Shown here piece by piece: positions 33,125-44,072 of a stretch of DNA of 64,000 nt. Each line of letters opens with the position of its first letter. Position 1 is the first letter of the stretch. This DNA comes from Termitomyces sp. T153 (taxonomy: Eukaryota > Basidiomycota > Agaricomycetes > Agaricales > Lyophyllaceae). The DNA lies in the NCBI GenBank assembly GCA_018296165.2, contig JACKQL020000046.1:388136-452135 (forward strand), given 5' to 3'. The position numbers and the translations under genes were made by a program. A model generated the notes under the pieces. That model was not told where the DNA came from. It was given only the letters and a program-made list of their open reading frames with translations, and ran no database searches.

Positions 33125-33590
33125 TCAATGTCTTTGGTGATGAAAGCAGCAGAGTGGTTTGGTTTCAAAGCAAACATTTTGATGATTGTTTCTTTTGGAT
33201 TTACCATGTGGAAATGTTGGAATAGTGCACTGCATGCCAGTGTTGGGGTCCATGATAGTAATGGTGGTGTCAAAGTTGCTAAGTGTATTGAGCACACTTT
33301 GAGTTAACACATTAAAGGGGCATCCAAGGAGAATGTTGTAGGCAGGAGACTGTAAAACATGAATTTGCAAATAAACCATGATGTTGCCAATGGTGCAGAG
33401 TATGTTGTGAGCAAGTCCTAGCAATTGATCCATTGTACCATTGGCACTCTGCATGTTTAACACAATGTTGGGGTTGTAAGATAGGCCAAGGTTGCTAGCA
33501 ATTTTGGCTGACATCAAAGAAATCTGTGAGCCACTGTCAATGATGCATTCTACTTCTTCTTTTTTATCAATCAGCATCATAACAGATCAA
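33125..33590 (-). pseudogene. A-element aspartic protease
   Basis: A 151-codon minus-strand ORF contains the retroviral-type protease core: VECIIDSGSQISLMSAKIAS (active-site DSG intact), a central SANGTMDQLLGLAHNI flap-like segment and NILLGCPFNVL (the ILLG motif). It would cleave the gag-pol polyprotein. This is one of the least damaged domains of element A. It lies between the B2 insertion (26.5-32.9 kb) and the C1 insertion (34.0-41.2 kb). Confidence 0.85.
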
Positions 33591-33992
33591 AGCAACTGAG
33601 AATCTTTAGCAACAATGAGCACCATGGGCTCTTTTCCAAGGGGCAGCAAGTCAATATAAGCCTCAATGGGGTCAACAGATGCAACAGATGCCTGATCTGG
33701 GATAAATCCTTTAACAGTAGCTACATTTGATCCTAGCAAAAACTAGGGTTCTTCAATAACAAATGTTGGCAAAGCATCTTCAAAAATGTTGCTGAGGTCC
33801 TGTACTGTATTGGCACTAGCTCCCACAAGTTGCTTAGGCATAATAGCTGTCCTGAATTGATTCCTTATGTCCTGTGATACCAAGCAAAGTTTGCTAACTG
33901 ATACTGTGACCTTGGTGCTTCAAACCATTTCAAAAACTGCCTTAGAGTGCTTGATGTTATAAATGGGTGGTATAGTTCAATATGCACCATTG

Positions 33993-35140
33993 TGTCATGA
34001 CCCATTCCCTGGACCCCCACACATTGTCCAACAACCCCCCGCCCCCCCAGAACCTCCCCCGACACCTTGCCAAACTTCCACAGTGCTCTGTGCCTACTCT
34101 GGCTAACTCTGACACATCTTCAGCTAACTCCGACAGCCCCCTGGCCAACTCCGACGTCTTCTTTGCAGTCAGTGATGCTTCCCCTGGATCTCCTGAGCCC
34201 CTGGGACCATTCCTCTGCCATGCCTGACTCTGTTACATGTCATCAACTCGACACCCTGGTTCCTCCAACTTACTTTGAAGTATTATGACAACTTCAGAAT
34301 GGCCCACATCACCAATTGATCCCATCAACATATCAATGCAGCCCGCCCTCCAATCATAACCAACACCCATTGACTCCATTGAGCTCTGCCAAGCCCCACT
34401 GCCACAGCCAACATTCCCTGGAGCTCTCTAGTAGTCAGTATATAAGATGTAGAGTAGCTCTTCATACTCTAGTCTTGATATTGCTTAACATTACCTATGG
34501 TCTGATTGTTTCTCTCTCATGTTTCATGTTTCATGTCTTGTTTTCTTACTCTTAGTCTCCTGGTCTTGTCTTGTCTCTATTCCATTATTGTTTTCATTAT
34601 TGTTTCGTATCTCTGCCTGAATCTATTCTTGTTCTCGTCTCCATCTCATCTTGACTCTGTCTCATTTCATTTGACTCCATCTCATCTCATTTGATCTGTC
34701 CTGTCTATTGTGTTCCTATCTTTCCCAACCTTAATGCCTTCACAAACCCCACAATTATGATTACAAATCCCAGACACTCTTTAACCAACTCCAGACCTCA
34801 CTACACGCTCAGCTCCAAACTCCATTGACCTCCATTGATTCCCCATCAAACTCCAGCTCCACTTCCATCACTTGCATAGCCTCTGCCTCCTCTGCACCAG
34901 CAATACTTGCATACAGACTTGTGCCTGAACCCTGTCAAGCCCATCCTCCTTCTTTGCAGCTTGTCCCCTACTCCTCCAGACCTCCCCAGACTCACTTGGA
35001 TCAATCTCCACCAACTATCCTCACAAGCCCCCAGTATTTAGCACACCTCTGAATGCCCAGTTGTCAGTGCAGGGAATCATGTCTGCCTAGTAAGGACTCA
35101 CCCAGTGTAGCTGAGCCCCTGTGGTTAGCAGAACATGACA
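33993..35140 (+). repeat. 5' LTR of C1
   Basis: 1148 bp, TGTCATGACCC...CATGACA. GTATATAAGATG near 34438-34449 is a TATA box, and AGTCTTGATATT (34471-34482), about 30 bp on, is the predicted RNA start. It is very similar to the 3' LTR apart from CpG-type differences and one extra stretch of about 20 bp near 34730-34755. Confidence 0.93.
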
Positions 35141-35141
35141 T

Positions 35142-35153
35142 AATATCAAGACT
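35142..35153 (+). promoter_or_regulatory. Putative self-priming primer-binding site of C1
   Basis: AATATCAAGACT begins one base after the 5' LTR and is the exact reverse complement of AGTCTTGATATT at 34471-34482, which lies at the expected distance from the LTR TATA box. The 12-nt pairing is as in Tf1-type elements. Confidence 0.78.
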
Positions 35154-38100
35154 CTACCTTACCCCATTTGTGATGTCCATGCCAGCTCTGCACATATGTT
35201 TGCCAAACACTTCTAATGTCTATGGTTGACCCATGCCTGGAAACCCTTATAATTCCTATGGCCCTGCCCGATTTGCCAAGGCACATTGAGTCATGGACCT
35301 GATACCAAACATCTCTTCTGCTCCAGTTACACCCATACAACGGTTCTCTCCACAGACACTCTCCCCACCCATGCCCAACCCTATACCACTCCCACAGACC
35401 ACCTCCCACCCTCTCTGCCAGCTCCACTCCCCCATGAAGGTTGACCCTGACATCACCAAAAGCAGCATGCTAAACCCTGGTGATAATTTGACCCAATGAT
35501 CAACAAACCTCCCCAGCACTGCACCCCCACCCCCTAACCACAATAACACAAACCCGCCACAAAAAATCACTCATTGCATGAAGAAGATTGCCAACTCCAC
35601 CATTACAATGACAAGACCACTGAGAACATGCTTCCCTGAAGCCCACCCTTGGGTCCACCAATTCACAGGCAACTCCGCAAGCTGTTAGAACGAATCCAGC
35701 GAGTTTCTGACAGCATTGTAACCCAATAGCAGAACCCTGCTACTATGCCAGCAGACCATCTGACACTCACCCACACCCACTCCCAAGAAATTCCACCCTC
35801 CCACACTAGCTCTGCCGTTATTGAAATCAAGCTCAAGCCAGTAACTCCATTGACAACAGAGCAAGATCTCAAGACCAACACTATGCCCAACTCCAGAAAC
35901 CACCTCTGGAGTCAGTTAGGACCCCTTGGTCAACTTGGCTGTTATCTCTGCCCAACAATTGGAAGGACCTAGATGCCTCCAACACCTCTGGAACAAGACC
36001 AAGGAATTCCCAAGCCCCAAGGTGGCCAAGAAAGGAAGGAACTCACACCTCCACCCACTGACTTGAGAATGCACTCCAAAAGCACCCCCTTGACCTCCAC
36101 AAAAGCCACCCAGATGAATCACGATGCCCCAACTCACAACAAGGGACCACTCTGGGCACTCCTGCAACTACTCCAGAACCCTCGCCCACTATGTTGACAA
36201 CTTCCCCCATTTGATCTGGAATCTCTGACATTAAAAAACACTCGATGGTGACCCCCTCCACACACTGCCATCAGACAAGAACTCCACTACCAAACTATGC
36301 CACCTCCAGCAAAAGAAACCCCAGCATCAGAGTCGCCCTGACAGAATGCTTCCCCAATAAGAGAATAAACTCTGGGACCCCTCAAGTAGTTTTCCTCTGA
36401 ATTCTGCAACACCCCCGGCAAAATCTAATCATGCCAACAGAGATCAATCCAGATGCCCAGAATGATGAGGTGGCCCCTCTGACTCTGCTCCAATGATCAA
36501 GGAACCACTGATGCCTTTTAAAGAAGTGATACCTTTTTCCCAATCAGAACCTTAGTTGACTGCCCAACAGTGCCAAGACCTACCCCGCCCCCATTCATAG
36601 TGACCTCCAGACTGCTCTGGAGCACAAATGTAAGAAACAATACCCTACACCCACATAGACCAATCCCACCCATCCCACCAAAACCAAGAGAGCTCCACCA
36701 GTGAAGTTAACACTTTGCTGACCCCCCACCACCTCTGCTGCCAGCTCTGCCCTGAGAAAGGACAAAAGCTGCCAACTGAGGCCCTGAGCTCACCCTGAAC
36801 TAACCCTGCCCCAACCTGCCAAGCATAAAAGAGCTCTGCCAGCAAGGCCAACACTCTGCCAACCCTCACACCACTCCATTACTGGCTCTGCCCTAGGAAG
36901 AAATGAAAGACTACCAACCTCTGCAACCCCAACTCCTGCACCACCTTCATACTACTGGCCCCATGCACTCTGCCAATAAACTAGTAACCCTTAGGCCCTC
37001 AATATGGTCCTCCAACACAGCTCCACCAAAAGAACCACCTACCCCAAGAGGAATAACCTATGGGATGACAGCCCCCAAAACTCCCCCTCACTCTAGAGCC
37101 CCTCCGCTAGGATGAGATAATCACCAACCAAACCCCACACTGCCTCCACCAAAAGAGGCCTCCACCAATTTGACCCAGGCAGCACCTCAAGTTCTAGAGA
37201 ATGACAGAACTATGTAAGACTTCTCTAACTGTCTCTGGACTTACCCTTGGCCAGAAATGGAGAGCAAGGTCATGTAAATGGCCTAGAACTCACAAACCTC
37301 AACTCTGGACCAGAAGAAACTCATTGAGACTGGCCATCCCAAACCCTGCCTCCTTGTTAACGACACTCCAGAGCACACCAAAACACCACCCAAGCACACC
37401 CATCCCTAAATACAATACTCCAGAGTGTGACCTTGACCAGAGCCAACACTCCAGAACACAGCAAGGCCCAAACCCAGTACACCTCCAACAAAATACAATA
37501 CTCCGGAGCTTGACAAACCCCCACTATGTGCAAACCCACTAAAACATACAGCCCAGACACTATCAACCAAAGGATGGCAACACCCACCCTAAGGGAGTAC
37601 CTCTGCACCCACACTAATCCAACCTACAGCATAGCTGGCCTGTGGAACAGGCCCCCAATGAACTATTACAAGGACCACCTCACACCGGGACCATGCCTCT
37701 ATGCTGCTGAGGGTCAAACTACCAGAAGGCCTCCACCCCTCTGCAAGCCACACCAATAGAAAAAACAAAACTGCCAGCCACCATCAAGTGCACTCCAAAG
37801 ATTTGGAGGTCCACCCCTCCTAACCAGCACAATGCTCGACCCTGCTGCAGACAGAGGACAGCTCCTACAACTTGGGTCTGAAACCCTGAGGACCAAGCCC
37901 AATAACACTGCCATCAATGCCCCAAAGCATGACAGAACCCTGCAGGAGGTCCCTCCACACCCTGTTGAGCCTTGGAACTCCCTCCCACAATACTCCGCCA
38001 AGTCCCACAATGACCCTGGGACTAGCCAACACAGACAGCAAATAAGGGGCTTAACCCCCACCTCTGAACTTACTAGGGATTCAACTCCCACCTGCATCCC

Positions 38101-40067
38101 TGCATGTTTTTACTTACTCTCACACACACTAAAGCTCACCACATGTGCTCAGGAGCATTGACTAAAATTGAATTAAACACAATATAATACAACAAAAGGG
38201 AGTAGGTGACAGGGCACAGAGCAACAAGAGGATGGAGTCTGATTGCTCCCTCAACCCCTCCCCTCCTCAGGAAACCCCCTCCCTTCCTCCTCGATCCCCA
38301 AATCAATCTCCATTTGGGCCCACACCACTGCTAGAACCTCTACCAACCCTGGCAAGGCCTCCCTCGCATCCACTGCCACCTCCCACCATGACCCCAGAGC
38401 CACTGCATTGCACCAATAATGCCCTGCCAGCAACCTCCCCATCCTCGCCATCCTCTGCTGAAGCTCCAGAGAGTAATCCATGGACATCTGTGTCAACCCA
38501 TCTTGGATTGACACCAGTGCCATGGAGGCACCATCCAGGAGAACTCAGTGCTCCTGCACTCAGCCTAATCAAAGACAACTTGTTAGCAACAAAATGGAGA
38601 ACTGGGGAGACACTCACAAAGGACCCCCGCATGGCCTGAGGCAGCCTCACTGGCCAGCCAATCCTCCCTCTGCCCTGCTGCCTCGAGCTCTGCCTGCAAC
38701 AAACCACCCTCCAATGCCACCTGCCGCCCCTCTGCTACCTCTGTGGGTCATACCTCCTGCTGCATCAGATGCTTCTACAAACCCCACACCTCCAACACCC
38801 ACTCCATTGCCACTCACACCAAAGTGTCCTGCTCCCACTGCAGCACCCCCTTCTCCCTCTGTGCTGCATCCAGATCCTCCCATACCTGTTAGAGCTCCCC
38901 CTCTCATGCTGTCAATGCCATCGTCAAAGCCTCCACCTGCCAATGTAGGAAAACCTCCATGATTAAAGGTGGGGGCTCTGAGGAATTGAAGCCTGTTCCA
39001 ATGGCATGCCCAAGGTAGGAGAGTAAAAGTGAGGCCCTGGAGGCCCTGCTATCAACTCGTGTCCCTGTAGCCTCTTGCTGGGCCCCACCTCCAACAGCGG
39101 AGAGGCCCTCCACTTCTCCTTACCTACTGCCACCAGTGCCCCCTCCCTCCGCCCACCCTGTGGAGGTCCCACCCTCCTCACAGGTCACCCTGCACCTCCC
39201 TCCCCTGACACCCTGGCCTTCTGTGCCTTGCCCAGTTGCCCCCATACCCAACCCTTGTTCCACCCCTGCTTTGTAGCAATGCATGCCACCCACTACTCCA
39301 ACAAAATTGAGCACTTCTTGTGCCTTGCATGGCACAGAAGGCATATAGAGGTGTCACGTCATGACCCTGCAGAGGGCCCATTGAATTCACACAGCTCACC
39401 CCACCGAGCACAAAGGCTACACTACAACCCAGCAATCAGTAAATGTGACCAAAAGGGCTTGAAAACTACTGGAGCTGGGTTCAAACACCACTCCAGTGTT
39501 GGGGGGCCCTGAGCCCATGCCAACACCCTTATGAACTCCTCTGCCATCACCTCTGCCTGCGGAACTTGCTGCACCTGTGGAACTCCCTCCCTGCCCCCTG
39601 CCACCAAACTTGACTCTGTGGAATGAACTCTAGTCTGTCCCAAGTCCCTCTCTCAATTAGAGCCTCCAGAAGAGCCCAACATCATCATGACCCACTCTGC
39701 AGGGCTCTGTCAATTACTCCAAAAGAATAGATAGACACTACTTACAACTCTGATACATGGCACTGACCTGACACCAGTGCTCAAACTCCTCCCCCTCACT
39801 ATCGTACACCACCACCTTGTCTGCATCAGAAAACTATGGAGCTGAGTGATTGGAGGAGGACAAGGAAGAAACTTTTGGGGAACCCTGGGGTATGTCCAAG
39901 TCTTTTAATTGGTTGGAAAGAACTCCCTGACAAAGCAGCAACCATGCTTCAACTTTGCCTCCCATGCTGCCATCACTCACTGCAGATTGATCAATATTAC
40001 TTGGCTTTGACTCCCACGCCCCTGCCAATCCCCAACCTGCACCCCATATCTTGAGGATCTTGATGTT
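35154..40067. other. Internal region of C1: no recognised coding domain
   Basis: About 4.9 kb of C-rich plus strand. The longest readings (38232-38639 and 38480-38962, plus) are Pro/Ser/Thr-rich with no domain and overlap each other in different frames. CTCCAGA, CTCTGCC and AACTCC-type words recur throughout. It may be non-coding, or a gag too decayed to read by eye. Confidence 0.55.
36688..36919. repeat. Diverged tandem duplication (about 142-bp period) in C1
   Basis: Two copies of a block running from AGAGCTCYRCCAG to CTGCCAAC/CTACCAAC lie at about 36688-36776 and 36830-36919. Shared landmarks in the same order are AACACTYTGC, CCACC and GCTCTGCCCTRRGRA. Confidence 0.65.
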
Positions 40068-40080
40068 AAAAGGGGGGGGT
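40068..40080 (+). promoter_or_regulatory. Polypurine tract of C1
   Basis: AAAAGGGGGGGGT lies two bases before the 3' LTR, the position from which plus-strand DNA synthesis is primed in LTR retroelements. It confirms that C1 was built by reverse transcription. Confidence 0.8.
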
Positions 40081-40082
40081 GA

Positions 40083-41209
40083 TGTCATGACCTGTTCCCT
40101 AGACCCCTACACATTGTCCAATAACCCCCCACCCCCCCAGAACCTCCCCCAACACCTCGCCAAACTTCTACAGTGCTCTGCGCCTACTCTGGCTAACTCC
40201 AACACATCTTTGGCTAACTCCAATGGCCCCCTGGCCAACTCCAACGTCTTCCCCACAGTCAGCAACACTTCCCCTGGATCTCCTGAGCCCCTGGAACCAT
40301 TCCCCCACTGTGCCTGACCCCATTACACATCATCAACTCAACACCCTGGTTCCTCCAACTTACTTTGAAGTATCACAACAACTTCAGAACAGCCCATGTC
40401 ACTAATTGATCCCATCAACATATCAATGCAGCCCGCCCTCCAATCATAACCAACACCTGTCAACTCTGTCAAGCTCTGCCAAGCCCCACTGCCACAGCCA
40501 ACATTCCCTGGAGCTCTCTAGTAGTCAGTATACAAGATGTAGAGTAGCTCTTCATACTCTAGTCTTGATATTGCTTAACATTACCTATAGTCTGATTGTT
40601 TCTCTCTCATGTTTCATGTTCCATGTCTTGTTTTCTTACTCTCAGTCTCCTGGTCTTGTCTTGTCTCTATTCCATTATTGTTTTCATTATTGTTTCGTAT
40701 CTCTGCCTGAATCTATTCTTATTCTCATCTCCATCTCATCTTGACTCTGTCTCATTTCATTTGACTCCATCTTGTCTCATTTGATCTGTCCTGTCCATTG
40801 TGTTCCTATCTTTCCCAACCTTATTATGATTACAAATTCCAGACACTCTTTAACCAACTCCAGACCTCACTACATGCTTGGCTCCAAACTCCATTGACCT
40901 CCGTTGATCCCCTATCAAACTCTGGCTCTGCTTCCATCACTTGCATAGCCTCCCCCTCCTCTGCACCAGCAATACTTGCATACAGACTTGTGCCTGAACC
41001 CTGCCAAGCCCATCCTCCTTCTTTGCAGCTTGTCCCCTACTCCTCCAGACCTCCCCAGACTTGCTTGGATCAATCTCCACTGACTATCCTCACAAGCCCC
41101 CAGTGTTTGGCACACCTCTGAATGCCCAGTTGTCAGTGCAGGGAATCATGTCTGCCTAGTAAGGACTTGCCCAGTGTAGCTGAGCCCCCAGGGTCAGCAG
41201 AACCTGACA
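40083..41209 (+). repeat. 3' LTR of C1
   Basis: 1127 bp, TGTCATGACCT...AACCTGACA, matching 33993-35140, with the TATA and AGTCTTGATATT blocks near 40530-40572. Confidence 0.93.
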
Positions 41210-43160
41210 CATCTTAGTTCTGTTGGGAGCAGCAAAATTCCTGTCAGCAGGTGGAGCATAGCAACCAGGGATGCCAGAAAACAGGTGGACTGGTGGCTGA
41301 GCAACTGGTTCCTTAGTGACAGGCAGTTGTTCATTAGCAACAGGATGTTCAGGTGCTTTGCCTTTGTCTACAGGCTTAGCAACAGGAGTTAGTACAGAAT
41401 CAGAAGAGGAAGAAGTTGCCAAGGTGTTGCTAGTTGAGGGTGTTGCTTTGGGGATATTGTTTGCTGGTTAATATGCTATACAGGAGACTTGTATGCCATT
41501 AAACTTTTTGCCAGGTTGCCTAAGTGCAAACAATTCATGTTCCACAGCCTTGATCCATTCCTCCTTGCTTAGCACTCAGCCCATAGCAACTTCCTGTTGC
41601 ATTATCTTGTGAATTAGCAACTGCTGCATAGCTGCTTGCTCTGGTTCTGGATTAGCATTAGAAGAAAGTCTGCCAGTGATGATTTGTCCTGGGTTAAGTT
41701 GATGCCATTCCTCAATCTGTTCCATGTAAAGCTGCTTGCCAAAATAGTTTTGAATCACAGCTCCAGATGGTAGAATGATCTTTCCTTCAGCATTGCAATG
41801 GATCTTACCCTGTTGAATCATATGCTCCATCTTGATACAAGTGCTGCAGACCATAGTATGACCTGTCTCACCACAGAAGTGGCAAGTGCTGCTAGTGAAC
41901 TTTTGGCAGGGCTGAGCATTGTTATTAGTCAAGAGGGCTTCCAAACATTGCAAGGCACTGACAATCACTGTGGTGGTTGCTAACTTGAGGGTTTTCTGCT
42001 TAGGCATAGGCAATGGCAAAACTGGGGCATTAGCAATTGGCAACAAAGTGATACCAGTGGTGCCATTGCTGGTCTTGGTTGTAGAGGTGTCCATGCCTTT
42101 GAAAACCCATTTATCACCTTTGAAAACTTGATCTCAACATCATAGGGGTCCTCAGAATGGTGGTCAAGAAGCATGATTTCAAGCCAGCAAACAATTTTAG
42201 ACCATAGCAATGTGGGGATGCCTTGTTGGAAAAGATGATGTTCCTCATTGTGGTAGAGCTTGCCATTAGCAAGAAGCCATCTAGCGATGTGTTGGAAGTC
42301 CTGATAGTAATCAGAGAACCTGCCCAAAGTTGCTAAGCTGCTGTTGAATGTCTGGTTGACAAGTCATTTAAGGTTGCCAAGGTTGTAACAAGTGCTAGCA
42401 TTAGCACCAGGGTATAACCTGGGCACTGCCACTTTCCATTCCTAGTAAGTAAAGGGCCAAGGTGCATTGTTTCCAATAGTAACATTGTCACTGAATTCCA
42501 GTAAGCCAAACCAGGTTTCTGCTGTGTCATAAGAGATGTATAGAGCTGTGTATTCCTTCTTTTGAGTGTTGTCAATAATGCCACAGTCAGCAAAAAGGTA
42601 TTCCAGCTCCTTGAAGTATTGGGAGAATTCCCTGGGGCAACTCTTGTCCCACTTAGGTGCAGTAGTATTGTTGTGCAGTGGCATTCTAGCATACCAAGTG
42701 GCAGGGTCATTTTTTCATACTAGCAATAGTTGGTATTGGTGGTGGTAGAAGATGGAGTTGGTAGGTGTTAAAGGCAAGAGGGGTGCATTGAGAAAACTTT
42801 TGATAAATGCACCTGGGAAGTCAGCAAGGATTTCACTAATGTTACAAAGGTTCCTAGTGGTTTTGAGTTCATTGGCAAGAGGTTGAGGTTGAGTTGCTGG
42901 TGGAGAGTTGTTAGAGGTAGACAAAGACAACTGCAGAAGTTTGCTAAAGATTTCCAAGTGACATTTTGCTTGAGCTCTGATTTCTGGCAGAATGGTAAAC
43001 TAGAATACCCTTGTAGTGGGCTCCAAAATGATGTGCTCCTATGCCACCTAGTGCCATGCAGGAAACTTAAAAAAGAGGAACTAACACCAGTCACTAGATA
43101 GGGTAGCTGGCAGTAGGAAGTTAATAAAGAGGGCAAGTCAGTAACCATCCCAGAGAACAA
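41210..43160 (-). pseudogene. A-element gag (broken)
   Basis: Minus-strand readings give a capsid-type region (APKWDKSCPREFSQYFKELE, YISYDTAETWFGL, then FSDYYQDFQHIARWLLANGK) between 42100 and 42710. A 172-codon ORF (41576-42094) follows, with a zinc-knuckle-like CHFCGETGHTMVC (CX2CX4HX3C, one residue short of the canonical spacing) and a second CSTC nearby. A Pro/Lys-rich tail continues to 41210, where C1 interrupts. The N-terminal segment lies at about 42715-43160. There are several frame changes. Confidence 0.75.
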
Positions 43161-43427
43161 GAGCTAATGGGTGCAGAATAAACAAGAAGTAGAAAGAGTT
43201 GCTATTGCTAGCCTAAGTTGCTAAATGGTAACAAAGGGTTGCTAGATAAACAAAGGGAAAAAGGATGAAGACAAAAGAGTTGCTAAGGAAGAGTGAACTA
43301 AGTGGCAAAAGGGGAGTCAGGAAGAGAAAGAGGAAGTGACAATAAAGGAACTGGAAGGGGATGAATGCAAAATAGTTGCTAGCCATAGTTACTAGTGTCA
43401 CTGAGTCAAAATAACAATAAGGGCACC

Positions 43428-43441
43428 TGCAGTTGGCACCA
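43428..43441 (-). promoter_or_regulatory. Candidate tRNA primer-binding site of element A
   Basis: On the element strand TGGTGCCAACTGCA begins two bases after the LTR. A leading TGG, complementary to a tRNA CCA end, suggests ordinary tRNA priming, unlike families B, C and E. The inverted copy at 46958 has TGGTACCAACTGCAGG. The tRNA was not identified. Confidence 0.5.
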
Positions 43442-43443
43442 CA

Positions 43444-44072
43444 TGAAGTCAAAGTCAAGTTGGCAAGATGGTTGCTAAGTTGTTGTTGATGGTGAGCAAA
43501 AGAGCAAAGAGAAATCTTAAGCTGGTAAGCTTAGAGAGAGAGGGGAACAGTACTCTGTTTGTTCTATGCAGTCTCTACATATAGGCAGTATTTATACTGT
43601 TTGTAAGTATAGTATAAGAAAGGAGATAGTAGTTGCCACCAGTAACAGCATCTGCCAAAATGTTTATGATACATATGAGGTGTCAATCTGGTAACCAAGT
43701 GAAAAGTAAGCAAGGTTGATATGATGCATAAAGGTAATAAATCACAAGATAAGAGCATGTCTGATGTCAATACTGTCAATATGTCCATTTTGGGGGGGAA
43801 GGCAGTGTTGTCATCAGAAAAGTTGCTAGCAATCAATGCTGAGAAAGATCTTGGCCTTGTTGTTCTAGACCCAAAGTCCAGACTCCACATGATATGGCTT
43901 GTGATCAATAAGTCTTGTAGTCACTAAAATTCTGTGCAAAAGCTACATTGTTCCAGGCCTTGGAGCTAGGCCTCACATGCTGAGTATTGTGACTTGTGCC
44001 ATGTCAATATAATCAGCTGCATTTCAATCAGAAATGCCAAAAATAGTGCTCAGCAACAAATGGGTCTTATCA
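43444..44072 (-). repeat. 5' LTR of element A
   Basis: 629 bp on the minus strand, from TGATAAGACCC to ...GACTTCA. The boundaries are set by divergence from the copy at 4319-5352 on one side and by the TGG primer site on the other. It contains the element-strand CAGTATAAATACTGCC (TATA box). Confidence 0.7.

Larger units (their letters stand above)
33993..41209 (+). mobile_element. C1: 7.2-kb LTR element without recognisable pol (LARD-like)
   Basis: Two long direct LTRs (1148 and 1127 bp) flank a 4.94-kb internal region. A 12-nt self-complementary priming site and a G-run polypurine tract sit in the correct places. Flanks are CATTG (33988-33992) and CATCT (41210-41214), so the target duplication is imperfect. 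The insertion splits element A between protease and gag. No gag, protease, RT, RNase H or integrase motif was seen in six frames. The ORFs present are short, Pro/Ser/Thr-rich and match only base composition. This fits a large retrotransposon derivative mobilised in trans. Two solo LTRs (12458, 15540) and an internal fragment (21900) show the family has spread. Confidence 0.88.
22371..44072 (-). mobile_element. A: large minus-strand gypsy retrotransposon, split by B2 and C1
   Basis: Minus-strand segments line up in element order: 5' LTR (43444-44072), leader, gag (41210-43160), protease (33125-33590), RT (25367-26400), RNase H and integrase (about 23180-25360). Two nested elements account for the gaps: C1 (33993-41209) and B2 (26517-32887). 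Removing them leaves about 8 kb, a plausible gypsy length. No 3' LTR was found near 22.4 kb, where a C fragment abuts, so the 3' end is lost. Two further A LTRs (4.2-5.35 kb and, inverted, 46.4-46.96 kb) belong to other copies. Confidence 0.82.

Noticed and set aside
38232..38962. Pro-rich ORFs of 135 and 160 codons inside C1
   Set aside because: They overlap in different frames, have no domain and reflect the C-rich base composition; not called as genes.
41210..41214. Perfect target duplication for C1
   Set aside because: CATTG on the left and CATCT on the right agree at three of five bases only, so the insertion is inferred from LTRs and from the split A element, not from the duplication.
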